From assembly GCA_040767605.1 (NCBI GenBank), contig JAXGOI010000001.1, forward strand, positions 1,054,001-1,118,000: 64,000 nucleotides of DNA. The letters are read 5' to 3'. Below are positions 23,676 through 32,227 of the stretch, in pieces (position 1 is the first letter of the stretch; every line of letters starts with the position of its first letter). A program made the position numbers and the translations under genes. The DNA is from JAXGOI01 sp040767605 (lineage in GTDB: Bacteria; Bacillota; Dehalobacteriia; UBA4068). A model generated the notes under the pieces. That model made no database searches, was not told where the DNA came from, and saw nothing but the letters and a program-made list of their open reading frames with translations.

Positions 23676-24875
23676 TTAGCCCTCATGGGGGGCAGTTTTC
23701 TGCAGCTCCGAAATGGTTACGGCCCGCCCTTCTTTAAGATAAATTCTTTTTAAAAGGGGGCTGGCATTTACCCTCCTAAGGCTTATGCCTATAGTATCCC
23801 CGGTTTTTAAAAAGGGGGCCCGGCTAATATCTAGAATAGAGGTTTGCATGGCAATTCTCCCGGCCAGGGGCAGGCGAAGCCCTTTAAGATAGCCATAGCT
23901 TTGGGGTTTTTTTGCCAGAGCCCGGGCGGTTTGATGGAGGCAGCTTTTTAAAGCATTAATAAGCCCCGGGCGGCAGGGAGGAGAAATTCCAAAGCCGTCG
24001 CTGTAACCTATGGGTAAAACAGCCAGCTTTTTAGGGCAGGGAGAAATAAAATCCCCCCCATAGCCAACCTTTTCACCCTTATTTATGCTTCTTACCGCCG
24101 CAATGCGGCAGCGGGCTTTAAAAGGGTCTTCTAATTGTAAGCCGGGGGGTAAAGATACAGGGCTTTGCCCATAAAGCAGAGTGCCGCAACGCACCATTTC
24201 AAAATGGCTTTGAGGAAGGCGGATTATTGCGGCCGAATTTGCCATATGAGCAAGGGAGGGCCGCAAGCCCGTTTCCTCCAGAGATTTTAAAGAGGATTTA
24301 AATACCTCTAATTGCTTTTGAGCCTCTAAGCCTCTGGGGGCAGGGCTATTATAAAAGTGGCTGTAAACCCCCTTAAGCTTAAGGTTTTCGGCTGAGGCTA
24401 CGGCCCGGGCGGTTTCTGAAACTTCTGCAGCTGAGGCCCCCAGGCGGTTCATGCCGGTATTAATTTTTAAATGGCAGCTTACAGGGGTTTTTATACGGCT
24501 GTTTAAAAGCAGGGCGCCTTGGGGGCTATCTATGGTAGCGCTAAGCTTAAATTCCCCGTAAAGGGCGGCGGTATTTTCGCAAGGGGGCAAAAAAACTAAA
24601 ATCGGCAGAGAAACTCCGCTTTGCCGCAGCTCTATGGCCTCATAAACATTTGTAACCCCCAGCATTTGGGCAATATCTTCTAAAGCCAGAGCAATAGGGG
24701 CGGCCCCCAAGCCATAGCCATTGGCCTTTACAACTGCCATAAGGCCGCAGCCCGGCCTTAAAAGGTTTTTAACCGCTAAAGCATTGCGGCGGATAATATC
24801 CAAATCAATTTCCAGCCAGCTTTGGCCGCCTTCCGGCGCAAATTGGGGGCTGTATGGCGTAATTTCAGAAGACAT
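23676..24875 (-). CDS. alr: Alanine racemase
   Basis: PLP enzyme that makes D-alanine for peptidoglycan. 399 residues: WLEIDLDIIRRNALAVK, the PLP lysine in AVVKANGYGLGA, INTGMNRLG, HMANSAA, VRCGTLLYGQSP, the GYGGDF/GYSDGF region with the catalytic tyrosine, and AGRIAMQTSILDIS. The last motif usually reads MDQ; here it is MQT, a tolerated variation in this family. The ATG at 24875 follows AAGGGGG. It sits next to a Fem-type transferase gene, both peptidoglycan-related, on the same strand. Confidence 0.92.
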   Translation of the reverse strand: MSSEITPYSPQFAPEGGQSWLEIDLDIIRRNALAVKNLLRPGCGLMAVVKANGYGLGAAPIALALEDIAQMLGVTNVYEAIELRQSGVSLPILVFLPPCENTAALYGEFKLSATIDSPQGALLLNSRIKTPVSCHLKINTGMNRLGASAAEVSETARAVASAENLKLKGVYSHFYNSPAPRGLEAQKQLEVFKSSLKSLEETGLRPSLAHMANSAAIIRLPQSHFEMVRCGTLLYGQSPVSLPPGLQLEDPFKARCRIAAVRSINKGEKVGYGGDFISPCPKKLAVLPIGYSDGFGISPPCRPGLINALKSCLHQTARALAKKPQSYGYLKGLRLPLAGRIAMQTSILDISRAPFLKTGDTIGISLRRVNASPLLKRIYLKEGRAVTISELQKTAPHEG

Positions 24876-24901
24876 TGTTTTCCCCCTTAAACCAGGATTA
24901 T

Positions 24902-25987
24902 TTATTTTATAAACCGTTTTTTAAGGCGTTTTTTACCCCAAATAGCCAGGCGGATAAGCTTTTGATAAAGAGGTTCAAAAATTCTGTAAAGCTTATAGGC
25001 AACGGGGCGGCAAATTAAATCATATTCCCCTATAAAGCTGGTATATTCACCGTTAAAGCCCCTTTTAAATTTAACAAGGCCGTAAAGGGGGTGGTCTTTA
25101 TCCACATCCCCGGGGACGCCTCTAAAATCATACATAATACAGCCGGAGGCCTTTGCCCACTTTATCATTTCCCATTGCATAAGGTAATTGGGCATTACAT
25201 TGCGATGCTCATTGGCAGAGGCCCCATAAATATACCAGGCCTTATCCCCTAGGCGAAAAGCTAAAGCGCCGGCTATTGCCTGCCCCTTATAATAAGTGAG
25301 AAAAAGCTGAAGGAAATTCTGAGGCTCTAAATACTTAAAAAAGCCCTCAAAATAGCCATAATTGCGGATTAAAAATTTATCCCTTTGGGCGGTAATTTTT
25401 AAAAGGCTGTAAAATTCAGCCAGAGCTTCTTTGCCCTTAAGCTCAACGGTTACCCCTCTTTTTTCCGCCAGGCGAATATTATAGCGGGTCTTTTGATGAA
25501 AGGAGGCTAAAAGCTCCTCCTCAGCAGGGCTTATATCCAGGCGGAAAACATGGCGGGGCTGTATTCCCTCAAAGCCCTCGCCGGCTTCCAGGCTTTTAAA
25601 GCCGGAGTCTTTTAAGCGCATTTCCCAAAGGGAATTGCCCTGGGGTATATCCGGATCGATTTTACAAAATAAGGCGCGGTTTTCTTGGGCGAGTTTTTTT
25701 ATCCCCAGCCAAAGAGTATCCCAGGCTGCGGTGTTTTCAATATCTAAAACAGGCCCCCTGGGGGCGTAAAAAATACTCCCCAGTTTAAAAGGCAAATTCC
25801 TTTTTAAAATTAAGCAGGAGGCAAGAATATTTTTATTTTCTTCAACAATAACAGCAAAAGGCTTCCAAGAGCCGGCCTCTTTTACCTGCCCCCATTCCCA
25901 GCTTTGTAAAATATGCCCTTTGGGGTGCCGGGCATTAAAATTATTAAAAGCTGTTTTTTCGTCTTCTTGTAGCAAGCGCCATTCCAA
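24902..25987 (-). CDS. FemAB/FemX-type peptidoglycan aminoacyltransferase
   Basis: Family that uses aminoacyl-tRNA to extend the peptide stem of lipid II or add interpeptide bridges. About 361 residues with HPKGHILQSWEWGQVKEAG, SIFYAPRGPVLD, a double acetyltransferase-like fold, YGASANEHRNVMPNYLMQWE and YDFRGVPGDVDKDHPLYGL, all typical of FemABX proteins. Bacteria with directly cross-linked stems also carry such genes, so the amino acid added is unknown. The GTG at 25996 abuts AAAGG; I prefer the TTG at 25987, which has normal spacing. It is followed by alr. Confidence 0.85.
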   Translation of the reverse strand: MEWRLLQEDEKTAFNNFNARHPKGHILQSWEWGQVKEAGSWKPFAVIVEENKNILASCLILKRNLPFKLGSIFYAPRGPVLDIENTAAWDTLWLGIKKLAQENRALFCKIDPDIPQGNSLWEMRLKDSGFKSLEAGEGFEGIQPRHVFRLDISPAEEELLASFHQKTRYNIRLAEKRGVTVELKGKEALAEFYSLLKITAQRDKFLIRNYGYFEGFFKYLEPQNFLQLFLTYYKGQAIAGALAFRLGDKAWYIYGASANEHRNVMPNYLMQWEMIKWAKASGCIMYDFRGVPGDVDKDHPLYGLVKFKRGFNGEYTSFIGEYDLICRPVAYKLYRIFEPLYQKLIRLAIWGKKRLKKRFIK

Positions 25988-26159
25988 GGCAAGCACCCTT
26001 TCGGTTTTTATTGGCCTTTATGCGGTTTAAATCTATTTTACCTGCTTTTGCAGGATTTAAACAAAACCCTGAGCCATAATTGTATTCGAGATTATCCCCG
26101 GCTTTTCCTTTCCTTTAGGGCAGGGCTAATAATAAAAGGCTTATTAGGGGGAAAAAAGA

Positions 26160-26182
26160 AAGCGGCGGTAAGCCGCCGCTTT
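26160..26182 (-). terminator. Intrinsic terminator after pyrG
   Basis: Near-perfect 10-bp GC-rich stem (AAGCGGCGG arms) with a short loop. On the minus strand the stem is followed by TCTTTTTTCCC. It lies 18 bases past the pyrG stop. Confidence 0.87.
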
Positions 26183-26199
26183 AAAATATGGTTTTATTT

Positions 26200-27801
26200 T
26201 TATTTATCGATTGCCGCCTGAATAAAGCTAAGGAAAAGAGGATGGGGCCGATGAGGGCGGGAGAGGAATTCCGGGTGGAATTGGCAGCCGATAAAGTGCT
26301 TGTGGCCGGGGAGCTCAATTATTGCCCCTGTTTTGCCCTCGGAGGAATTAGCGCTTATTATAAGCCCGTTTTGGCTTAGCCTTTCCCGATAGGCATTATT
26401 TATGGCGTAGCGGTGCCTGTGGCGTTCTTTAATGGTTTTATTCTTAGCGTAAAAATCCCAGGCTTTTGTGTTTTCTATAAGCTCGCAGGGGTAAAGCCCC
26501 AGTACCATAGGGGGCAAAGCATCATCGCCCTCTGCTTTAAAGCCCGGGTTTGGGGCAATTACCGGGTTTTGGCTTTGGGGGTCAAATTCATAGCTGTTGG
26601 CATCTTTAAGGCCCATAATATTTCTGGCAAATTCCACCACCGCCATTTGCATACCCAGGCCAATGCCGAAGAAGGGTATATTATGCACCCGGGCATAATT
26701 TATGGCCAGGATTTTCCCCTCGGAGCCTCTTTCTCCAAAGCCCCCCGGAACAATAACTCCGTCTATGTTTTTAAAGAGTTTCTCCGCCTTTTCCGCAGTA
26801 AACTGGCTGGAGCAGCACCAGTGGAGAATAAGCTTATGCCGGAAATAGACGGCGGCATGCTGCAAAGCCTCGGTAACACTTAAATAAGCATCGCGAAGCT
26901 CGGTATATTTACCCACTAAAAGTATATTTACCTCTCCAACGGGGGAGGCGGATTTTTTATAATACTCCTCCCAATCGTCTTTTTCCGAAGGGGGGGCATT
27001 AAGCTTTAAGGTACGTACAACAATATCATCCATTTTGCCGGCCTGGAGCATTGGGGGAATATCATAAACGGAAACCACATCTTCCGCCTGAATAACAGCC
27101 TCTTTATCAATATCGCAAAAAAGAGCCAGTTTATCCACCATTTCTTTAGAAAGGGGCCTCTCCACCCGGCAGACAATAATATTGGGCTGAATCCCCAAAC
27201 CCCTTAATTCTTTAACGCTATGCTGGGTAGGCTTGGTTTTAGCCTCCCCGGCGGCCTTAATATAGGGTACAAGGGTAACATGAACATAAAGAACATTATC
27301 CTTGCCTAAATCGGTTTTAAGCTGACGGATAGCCTCTAAAAACGGGAGAGATTCAATATCCCCCACGGTGCCGCCGATTTCCGTAATAATAATATCGCAG
27401 GGGATGTCTTTTTCCGCCTGGCGCAGGCGCTCTTTAATTTCATTGGTAATATGGGGAATAACCTGAACAGTGCCGCCCAAATACTCCCCCCGGCGCTCTT
27501 TATTAAGTACGGACCAATAAATTCTCCCGGCGGAAACACTATTGTTTTTATTTAAATCTATATTAATAAAGCGTTCATAATGGCCTAAATCTAAATCTGT
27601 TTCGGCGCCGTCTCCGGTTACATAAACCTCCCCATGCTGGTAGGGGCTCATAATACCCGGGTCTAAATTAATATAAGGATCAAATTTTTGAATAACCACT
27701 TTAAGGCCCCGGTTTTTTAGCAAACGGCCAAGGGCGGCTGCTGTTGTACCTTTGCCAAGGGAGGATACAACTCCCCCGGTAATAAAAATATGCTTTGCCA
27801 T
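26200..27801 (-). CDS. pyrG: CTP synthase with a substituted glutaminase nucleophile
   Basis: Makes CTP from UTP, ATP and glutamine-derived ammonia. 533 residues. The synthase domain is intact: FITGGVVSSLGKG, the DPYINLDPGIMSPYQHGEVY region, EIGGTVGDIESLPF and KPTQHSVKELR. The class-I glutaminase domain is recognisable (VPGGFGERG, GCQFHPEF), but the nucleophile motif reads PFFGIGLGMQM where the family has GICLGMQ: residue 381 is Gly, not Cys (codon GGC at 26661-26659). Glutamine hydrolysis should be lost, leaving an ammonia-dependent enzyme. A sequencing or assembly error of one base could also explain it. It is followed 18 bases on by its own terminator. Confidence 0.93.
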   Translation of the reverse strand: MAKHIFITGGVVSSLGKGTTAAALGRLLKNRGLKVVIQKFDPYINLDPGIMSPYQHGEVYVTGDGAETDLDLGHYERFINIDLNKNNSVSAGRIYWSVLNKERRGEYLGGTVQVIPHITNEIKERLRQAEKDIPCDIIITEIGGTVGDIESLPFLEAIRQLKTDLGKDNVLYVHVTLVPYIKAAGEAKTKPTQHSVKELRGLGIQPNIIVCRVERPLSKEMVDKLALFCDIDKEAVIQAEDVVSVYDIPPMLQAGKMDDIVVRTLKLNAPPSEKDDWEEYYKKSASPVGEVNILLVGKYTELRDAYLSVTEALQHAAVYFRHKLILHWCCSSQFTAEKAEKLFKNIDGVIVPGGFGERGSEGKILAINYARVHNIPFFGIGLGMQMAVVEFARNIMGLKDANSYEFDPQSQNPVIAPNPGFKAEGDDALPPMVLGLYPCELIENTKAWDFYAKNKTIKERHRHRYAINNAYRERLSQNGLIISANSSEGKTGAIIELPGHKHFIGCQFHPEFLSRPHRPHPLFLSFIQAAIDK

Positions 27802-27905
27802 TTTCTCCTCCGTTTTCCGGCCCTGCCGGTATTTGGCTAAAATTAAGCTTTTTACCTATTTAAGCTTTTTTATATACTCAGGTTTTTCTACGTATTCAGG
27901 GTTTT

Positions 27906-29621
27906 TTACATTTTTTCCGGGGCGTTTACCCCCATAAGGTTAAGGCCGTTTTTAAGTGTTATTGCCGTCATTTTAGCTAAAGCAAGGCGGGAGAGGGAAA
28001 GCTCTTTATCCTCCCCCAAAACCCGGCAATGGGCATAAAAATTATGAAAGCCCGAGGCCAGCTCCTGAACATAGGCCGCAATACGATGAGGCTCATAATG
28101 ATGGGCGGAATAAATAATTTCATCGGGGAAATCCGCCATTTTGCGAATTAAAGCCAGCTCGCTGGGGTGCTCCAGGCGGTTAAGCTTAATTTCTCCCTTA
28201 TTTATCGCCGCTATATCCAGCCCCTCGCCTTTGGCGGCCTCTAAAATAGAGCAAATGCGGGCATGGGCATACTGAACATAATAAACAGGGTTATCCGCGG
28301 ATTGAGAAACCGCCAAATCCAAATCAAAATCCATTTGGCTGTCGGGGGAGCGCATGACGAAAAAGAAACGGGCGGCATCCTTCCCTACATCCTCAATTAA
28401 TTCGGCTAAAGTAATATAAGTGCCGGTGCGCTTAGACATTCTGAAAATTTCTCCGCCTCTGTAAAGGCGAACCAATTGCATAAGAATAACATGAAGACGG
28501 TCTCTGTTATAGCCCATGGCCTCCATGGCCCCCTTCATTCTGGCAACATGTCCGTGATGGTCGGCGCCCCAAATATTAATAACCTGGTCAAATCCCCGTT
28601 TAAATTTATTATCATGGTAGGCAATATCGGCGGCATAATAGGTGGGAACCCCGTTTGCCCGTACCAAAACCTCGTCCTTTTCTTCCCCAAAGCCGGTGCA
28701 GGCCAGCCAAAGGGCATCTTCTTTAGTATATACGCAGCCCTTTTCTTCTAAAGCCTTAACTGTTTGGGCAACGGCGCCGCTATCGTGGAGGGATTGCTCG
28801 CTAAACCAAACATCATATTCCACGCCGAAAAGAGCCAGAGTTTCCCGGATGGAGGCCAGCTTTTTCTCCAGCCCGTATTGGGTAAGGAGCTCCCGCCGAA
28901 GGGCGGAATCTATATTTTTATATTTATCCCCATCTCTTTCAATAAGGTCTTTCATTGTTTTAAGTATATCTTCCCCGTGGTAGCCGTCTTCCGGGAAGGG
29001 AATATCCTCCCCCAGTTCCTGTAAATAGCGGGCCTCAAGAGAAAAACCGAATTTTTCAATCTGATTCCCCGCATCGTTAATATAGAATTCCTTTTCCACC
29101 AGGTAGCCGGCTGCTTTTAATAAAGAGGCCAGAGTATCCCCTATGGCCGCCCCCCGGGCATTCCCCATATGCAGCTCCCCTGTGGGGTTTGCGCTTACAA
29201 ATTCTACCTGAATTTTTTTGCCCCGGCCAATTTCGGAGCAGCCGAAATTTTCCCCTATTGCCAAAATTTCCCCAAAGCATTGGGGGAGCCAATTATCCCC
29301 CAGGCGAAAATTAATAAAACCCGGCCCGGCAATTTCAATTTCTTTTAAAGGCAGAATTTGCTGGGGGAAGTTTTTAAGAATAATTTTTGCAATATCTCTG
29401 GGGCTTTTTTTGGCCTCTCTGGCTAAAAGCATGGCGGCATTGGTGGCAAAATCCCCATGAGAGAGCTCTCTGGGAATTTCCACTACAAATTCCGGCACTA
29501 AAGCATAGTGAATTTCTCCGGCGGCTTTAGCCCTTTCCAGAGCCTCAATAATACCCCTTGCAATAAGGGCCTTCCTTTTGCCTATAATTGTAGAAAGTGA
29601 GCCTTGGCTTGGGAATATCAA
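27906..29621 (-). CDS. argS: Arginine-tRNA ligase
   Basis: Class I synthetase that charges tRNA-Arg. 571 residues, with an N-terminal Add-1 type region (IARGIIEALERAKAAGEI), the HIGH-like motif SANPTGELHMGNARGAA, the KMSKS-like motif RMSKRTGTYITL, and the C-terminal anticodon-binding domain ending GLNLMGVNAPEKM. The TTG start at 29621 is preceded by AAAGGATG. pyrG is downstream on the same strand, 104 bases away. A hairpin with a T tract lies in the leader about 50 bases upstream of the start. Confidence 0.95.
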   Translation of the reverse strand: MIFPSQGSLSTIIGKRKALIARGIIEALERAKAAGEIHYALVPEFVVEIPRELSHGDFATNAAMLLAREAKKSPRDIAKIILKNFPQQILPLKEIEIAGPGFINFRLGDNWLPQCFGEILAIGENFGCSEIGRGKKIQVEFVSANPTGELHMGNARGAAIGDTLASLLKAAGYLVEKEFYINDAGNQIEKFGFSLEARYLQELGEDIPFPEDGYHGEDILKTMKDLIERDGDKYKNIDSALRRELLTQYGLEKKLASIRETLALFGVEYDVWFSEQSLHDSGAVAQTVKALEEKGCVYTKEDALWLACTGFGEEKDEVLVRANGVPTYYAADIAYHDNKFKRGFDQVINIWGADHHGHVARMKGAMEAMGYNRDRLHVILMQLVRLYRGGEIFRMSKRTGTYITLAELIEDVGKDAARFFFVMRSPDSQMDFDLDLAVSQSADNPVYYVQYAHARICSILEAAKGEGLDIAAINKGEIKLNRLEHPSELALIRKMADFPDEIIYSAHHYEPHRIAAYVQELASGFHNFYAHCRVLGEDKELSLSRLALAKMTAITLKNGLNLMGVNAPEKM

Positions 29622-29670
29622 ATTATTTCATCCTTTCCCGCTGGTAAATATTTCTTTGTTTAATATAAAA

Positions 29671-29690
29671 ACGGCTCGGGCCAAAGCCGT
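29671..29690 (-). terminator. Hairpin with T tract in the argS leader
   Basis: On the minus strand: ACGGCT, eight-base loop, AGCCGT, then TTTTTA. It lies only 50 bases before argS, with a separate terminator for the upstream gene at 29862, so it may act as an attenuator. I saw no T-box core motif. Confidence 0.55.
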
Positions 29691-29861
29691 AAGCCATAAG
29701 CATATAAATACTCAACAAAACTAATTCTCTTTTTTAGGTAAATATCCTGTCGCCTTTTTGCATTTTGCCATATTTTAGCTATAAAGAATAAGTTTTATCT
29801 ATTATTTGTTAAAAAGCGCTTGCTTAAAAATAATAGTGCTATTTGGCTTAAAGCTTTCATA

Positions 29862-29894
29862 AAAAAGCCGAAGGCTTTTAGCCTCCGGCTTTTT
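29862..29894. terminator. Intrinsic terminator after the anti-sigma gene
   Basis: AAAAAGCCG, one unpaired base, AGGCT, loop TTTT, AGCCT, one base, CGGCTTTTT. Symmetrical, with T tracts on both strands. Confidence 0.9.
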
Positions 29895-29914
29895 ATTGTA
29901 GAGCAAATTAAGGG

Positions 29915-31135
29915 TTAAGGGACCTGTATGCAATAAATTTTAGTATAATTATCCTGAGCTTTTTTACCGCTGAAGACAAGGGTTTTGCTGTCCTCAGACC
30001 AAGAAAGGGATTTAATGCTGCCGTTAAAGGCCATTAAAACCAGGGATTCCGCCGGGTAGGCCACATAAAGCCTGCCTAAAGAATCATTAAAGGCTATTTT
30101 GCCGCTATTAGGGGCCCAGGCTAAAAGATTGCCCCCGGCTTTTTTAGTTAAAACAACCGGCTTGGCGGAGGAATTATTATCAGAAAACCACAGCCCGCCG
30201 TTTTCTCCTTTAATATTTGCGGCTACCATTGAAGAATCCGGAGAAATAGCCACAAAGCAATCTAAATTATCAGACCAATCAACCTCGCCTGAATCTCCGG
30301 AGTTTGCCCCCATGGCGCTTGTGCCCGCCTCATTAATAAGCTCGGGAGGGTTTTTGGCGGAAATATCCTGCTGCCAGAGCTGATAGCCCTCGGAGGCGGA
30401 AACCAGATATTCCACCTTGCCGCCGGCAATTACTTTGGGGCAGATGGCATCTGAACCATTATGATCCGCCAAAAGAGTAAGGGAAAAATCCCCATTGGTT
30501 TGGGAGCCATAAGCCACCTGAGGCAGATAAAGCTCTCCGCTTTCCCCGGGCTGAGGCTGAGCGCCGGTATTCTCCTGAGGAGTTTGCGGTTTTTGGGTAT
30601 CTTTTTTATCCGGGGAGGCCGACTGATTTATATCTTCATTATTATTTGGCTCATTATTATCAGGCTCATTAATAGCAGGGGGAATATCCTGATCCGGGTT
30701 TGTGGGTAATTCTGTATTTATAGGGTTTTCAATATTATCCGGGCCGGAAGGGTTTTTAGTGGGGTTTTCTGCTACCGGCAGGCTGTTATTATCAGGCAGG
30801 GGGGGTGTTTCCCCAAAAAACAGGCTGCTGGCGGCTAAAACAAGAAAGGCCGCGGCTGCCGTCAAAGCATAACGCTTCCAAGGTTTGGTAAAAAATGTTA
30901 CTTTGGCAGCGGGCTGGGGAGGGAGGTTTTCCATAATCTGGGCGGCAAAACCCTCCGGCGCATCTTCTAAAACAAAATTTTGAGATAAAAGGGCATGCAA
31001 GGCCAGAGCTTCCTCACGGCAGCCGGCGCAAAGGGGGCATTCTTCCAAATGCCGGTTAAGGTTTGCGGCTAAATCCGGCTTAAGAAGCCCGTCAATCTCC
31101 ATTTGAATTAAGTTTTGCGCTTGACGGCATTTCAT
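29915..31135 (-). CDS. Transmembrane zinc-finger anti-sigma factor with a beta-propeller-like sensor domain
   Basis: 406 residues. The cytoplasmic N terminus has a ZAS-type finger (LNRHLEECPLCAGC, the H-x3-C-x2-C pattern) that should bind the adjacent ECF sigma factor. One transmembrane helix lies at about residues 88-107 (YALTAAAAFLVLAASSLFF). Outside, an Asn/Pro/Glu-rich linker (about 110-190) leads to a domain with PD40/TolB-like repeats such as ISPDSSMVAAN, WAPNSGKIAF and WSEDSKTLVFS. The signal it senses is unknown. The start ATG at 31135 is preceded by GGGAGAAAGG. The partner gene is 80 bases upstream. Confidence 0.87.
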   Translation of the reverse strand: MKCRQAQNLIQMEIDGLLKPDLAANLNRHLEECPLCAGCREEALALHALLSQNFVLEDAPEGFAAQIMENLPPQPAAKVTFFTKPWKRYALTAAAAFLVLAASSLFFGETPPLPDNNSLPVAENPTKNPSGPDNIENPINTELPTNPDQDIPPAINEPDNNEPNNNEDINQSASPDKKDTQKPQTPQENTGAQPQPGESGELYLPQVAYGSQTNGDFSLTLLADHNGSDAICPKVIAGGKVEYLVSASEGYQLWQQDISAKNPPELINEAGTSAMGANSGDSGEVDWSDNLDCFVAISPDSSMVAANIKGENGGLWFSDNNSSAKPVVLTKKAGGNLLAWAPNSGKIAFNDSLGRLYVAYPAESLVLMAFNGSIKSLSWSEDSKTLVFSGKKAQDNYTKIYCIQVP

Positions 31136-31215
31136 GGCCTTTCTCCCATTCTTTGTTCTTTTAAAAAGGGGTATAAAAATATATTTAAAGTGTGATTATT
31201 TTTTAAGGGTATGTA

Positions 31216-31779
31216 TTACAGATTATGCAAAGCCTTGCCTAATTGTTTTTGAAGCATTTGCCGGCCGCGGTAAAGCCGGGTTTCTATGGTTGTAACTGGC
31301 AAATCCATTTTTGCGGAAATTTCCTGATATGTCAGGCCTTCAATATATTTAAGCAAAAGGGGTATTCTGTACTGCTCAGGAAGCCCCAAAAGATGCTTTT
31401 TTAAAAGGGCGGAAGCTTCCTTCTCCTCAAAGGAAAGCTCCGGGCAGGAGCCGGGTTTTGCCTCGCTTTCGGCATAATTTTGGAGTTCATCTAAAATTAA
31501 AGCCGCTTTCGGCCGGCGATTAATCCCGTTAATGCAGGTATTATGGGCAACCCGGTAAAGCCAGGGGAAAAATTTACGCTTGGTATCAAAGGAGCGAAGC
31601 TCCTGGTAAACCTTAAAAAAGGCCTCCTGAGCCAAATCCTTTGCTTCGTCATAATCCCCGCCCAGCCTGTATGCCAGGCTGAATATTTGGTTTTGATAGC
31701 GTTTTACAAGTACGGCAAAGGCTTCGTCTTGCCCGCTGAGGCAAAGCTCCACCAATTGCTCGTCGGTTAGTCGCTCCAT
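31216..31779 (-). CDS. ECF-type RNA polymerase sigma factor
   Basis: 187 residues with sigma region 2 (AFAVLVKRYQNQIFSLAYRL, DEAKDLAQEAFFKVYQEL, FFPWLYRVAHNTCINGI) and region 4 (LPEQYRIPLLLKYIEGLTYQEI, TTIETRLYRGRQMLQKQL), and no region 1.1 or 3. It belongs to the group-4 (ECF) factors of the SigW/RpoE type. The next gene encodes its likely membrane anti-sigma factor, so activation by surface stress is expected. The ATG at 31779 follows AGGAG. The regulon cannot be told from the window. Confidence 0.93.
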   Translation of the reverse strand: MERLTDEQLVELCLSGQDEAFAVLVKRYQNQIFSLAYRLGGDYDEAKDLAQEAFFKVYQELRSFDTKRKFFPWLYRVAHNTCINGINRRPKAALILDELQNYAESEAKPGSCPELSFEEKEASALLKKHLLGLPEQYRIPLLLKYIEGLTYQEISAKMDLPVTTIETRLYRGRQMLQKQLGKALHNL

Positions 31780-32227
31780 GCGCTAAACTCCTGTTTCATA
31801 ATATATACAATCAAAGCTGGCAAAAACTTGCAATAAATTTTAAAAAACTTATGTTCTCTCTAATTTTAGCATATAAGGCAATTAAGCCAAAGCCTTTTTT
31901 ATTATGGGCATATAAAAAGCGGGGTTTTTAGAGAATTTATTCTCTCCCTCCCCTGTATAGAGGGGTTTTTATGGTAAAAAAAGGCGGGCAAAAATAAGAA
32001 ACAGTTTAATTATCAGAAATAAGCCACTCTTTAACCTTTTTAGGGGTTTATTAATAGAATCAGCTGTTTTTTAATAAACATCACCGAATTATGCCTTAAG
32101 AACTCTTTTTTAAGGGTAATTTGCAGTAAAAAACCCGCCTAAAACCAAAGGTAAACAGGGCGCGTAAGTGGAATAGCCTTTTTTACCCTTGTTTTTTGAG
32201 GGCGAATTAAATTTGGGGGTTTAGGCT
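31780..32227. other. Divergent intergenic region with an orphan plus-strand terminator
   Basis: 448 bp between the sigma gene and the HD-GYP-like gene, without a credible frame. It holds a terminator-like hairpin (CCCCT, loop, AGGGG, then TTTTT, 31950-31970, plus strand) with no plus-strand gene before it, which hints at a short transcript. A possible sigma-gene promoter is not clear. Confidence 0.5.

Noticed and set aside
29622..29860. T-box leader for argS
   Set aside because: The conserved AGGGTGGNACCGCG-like core is absent on the minus strand.
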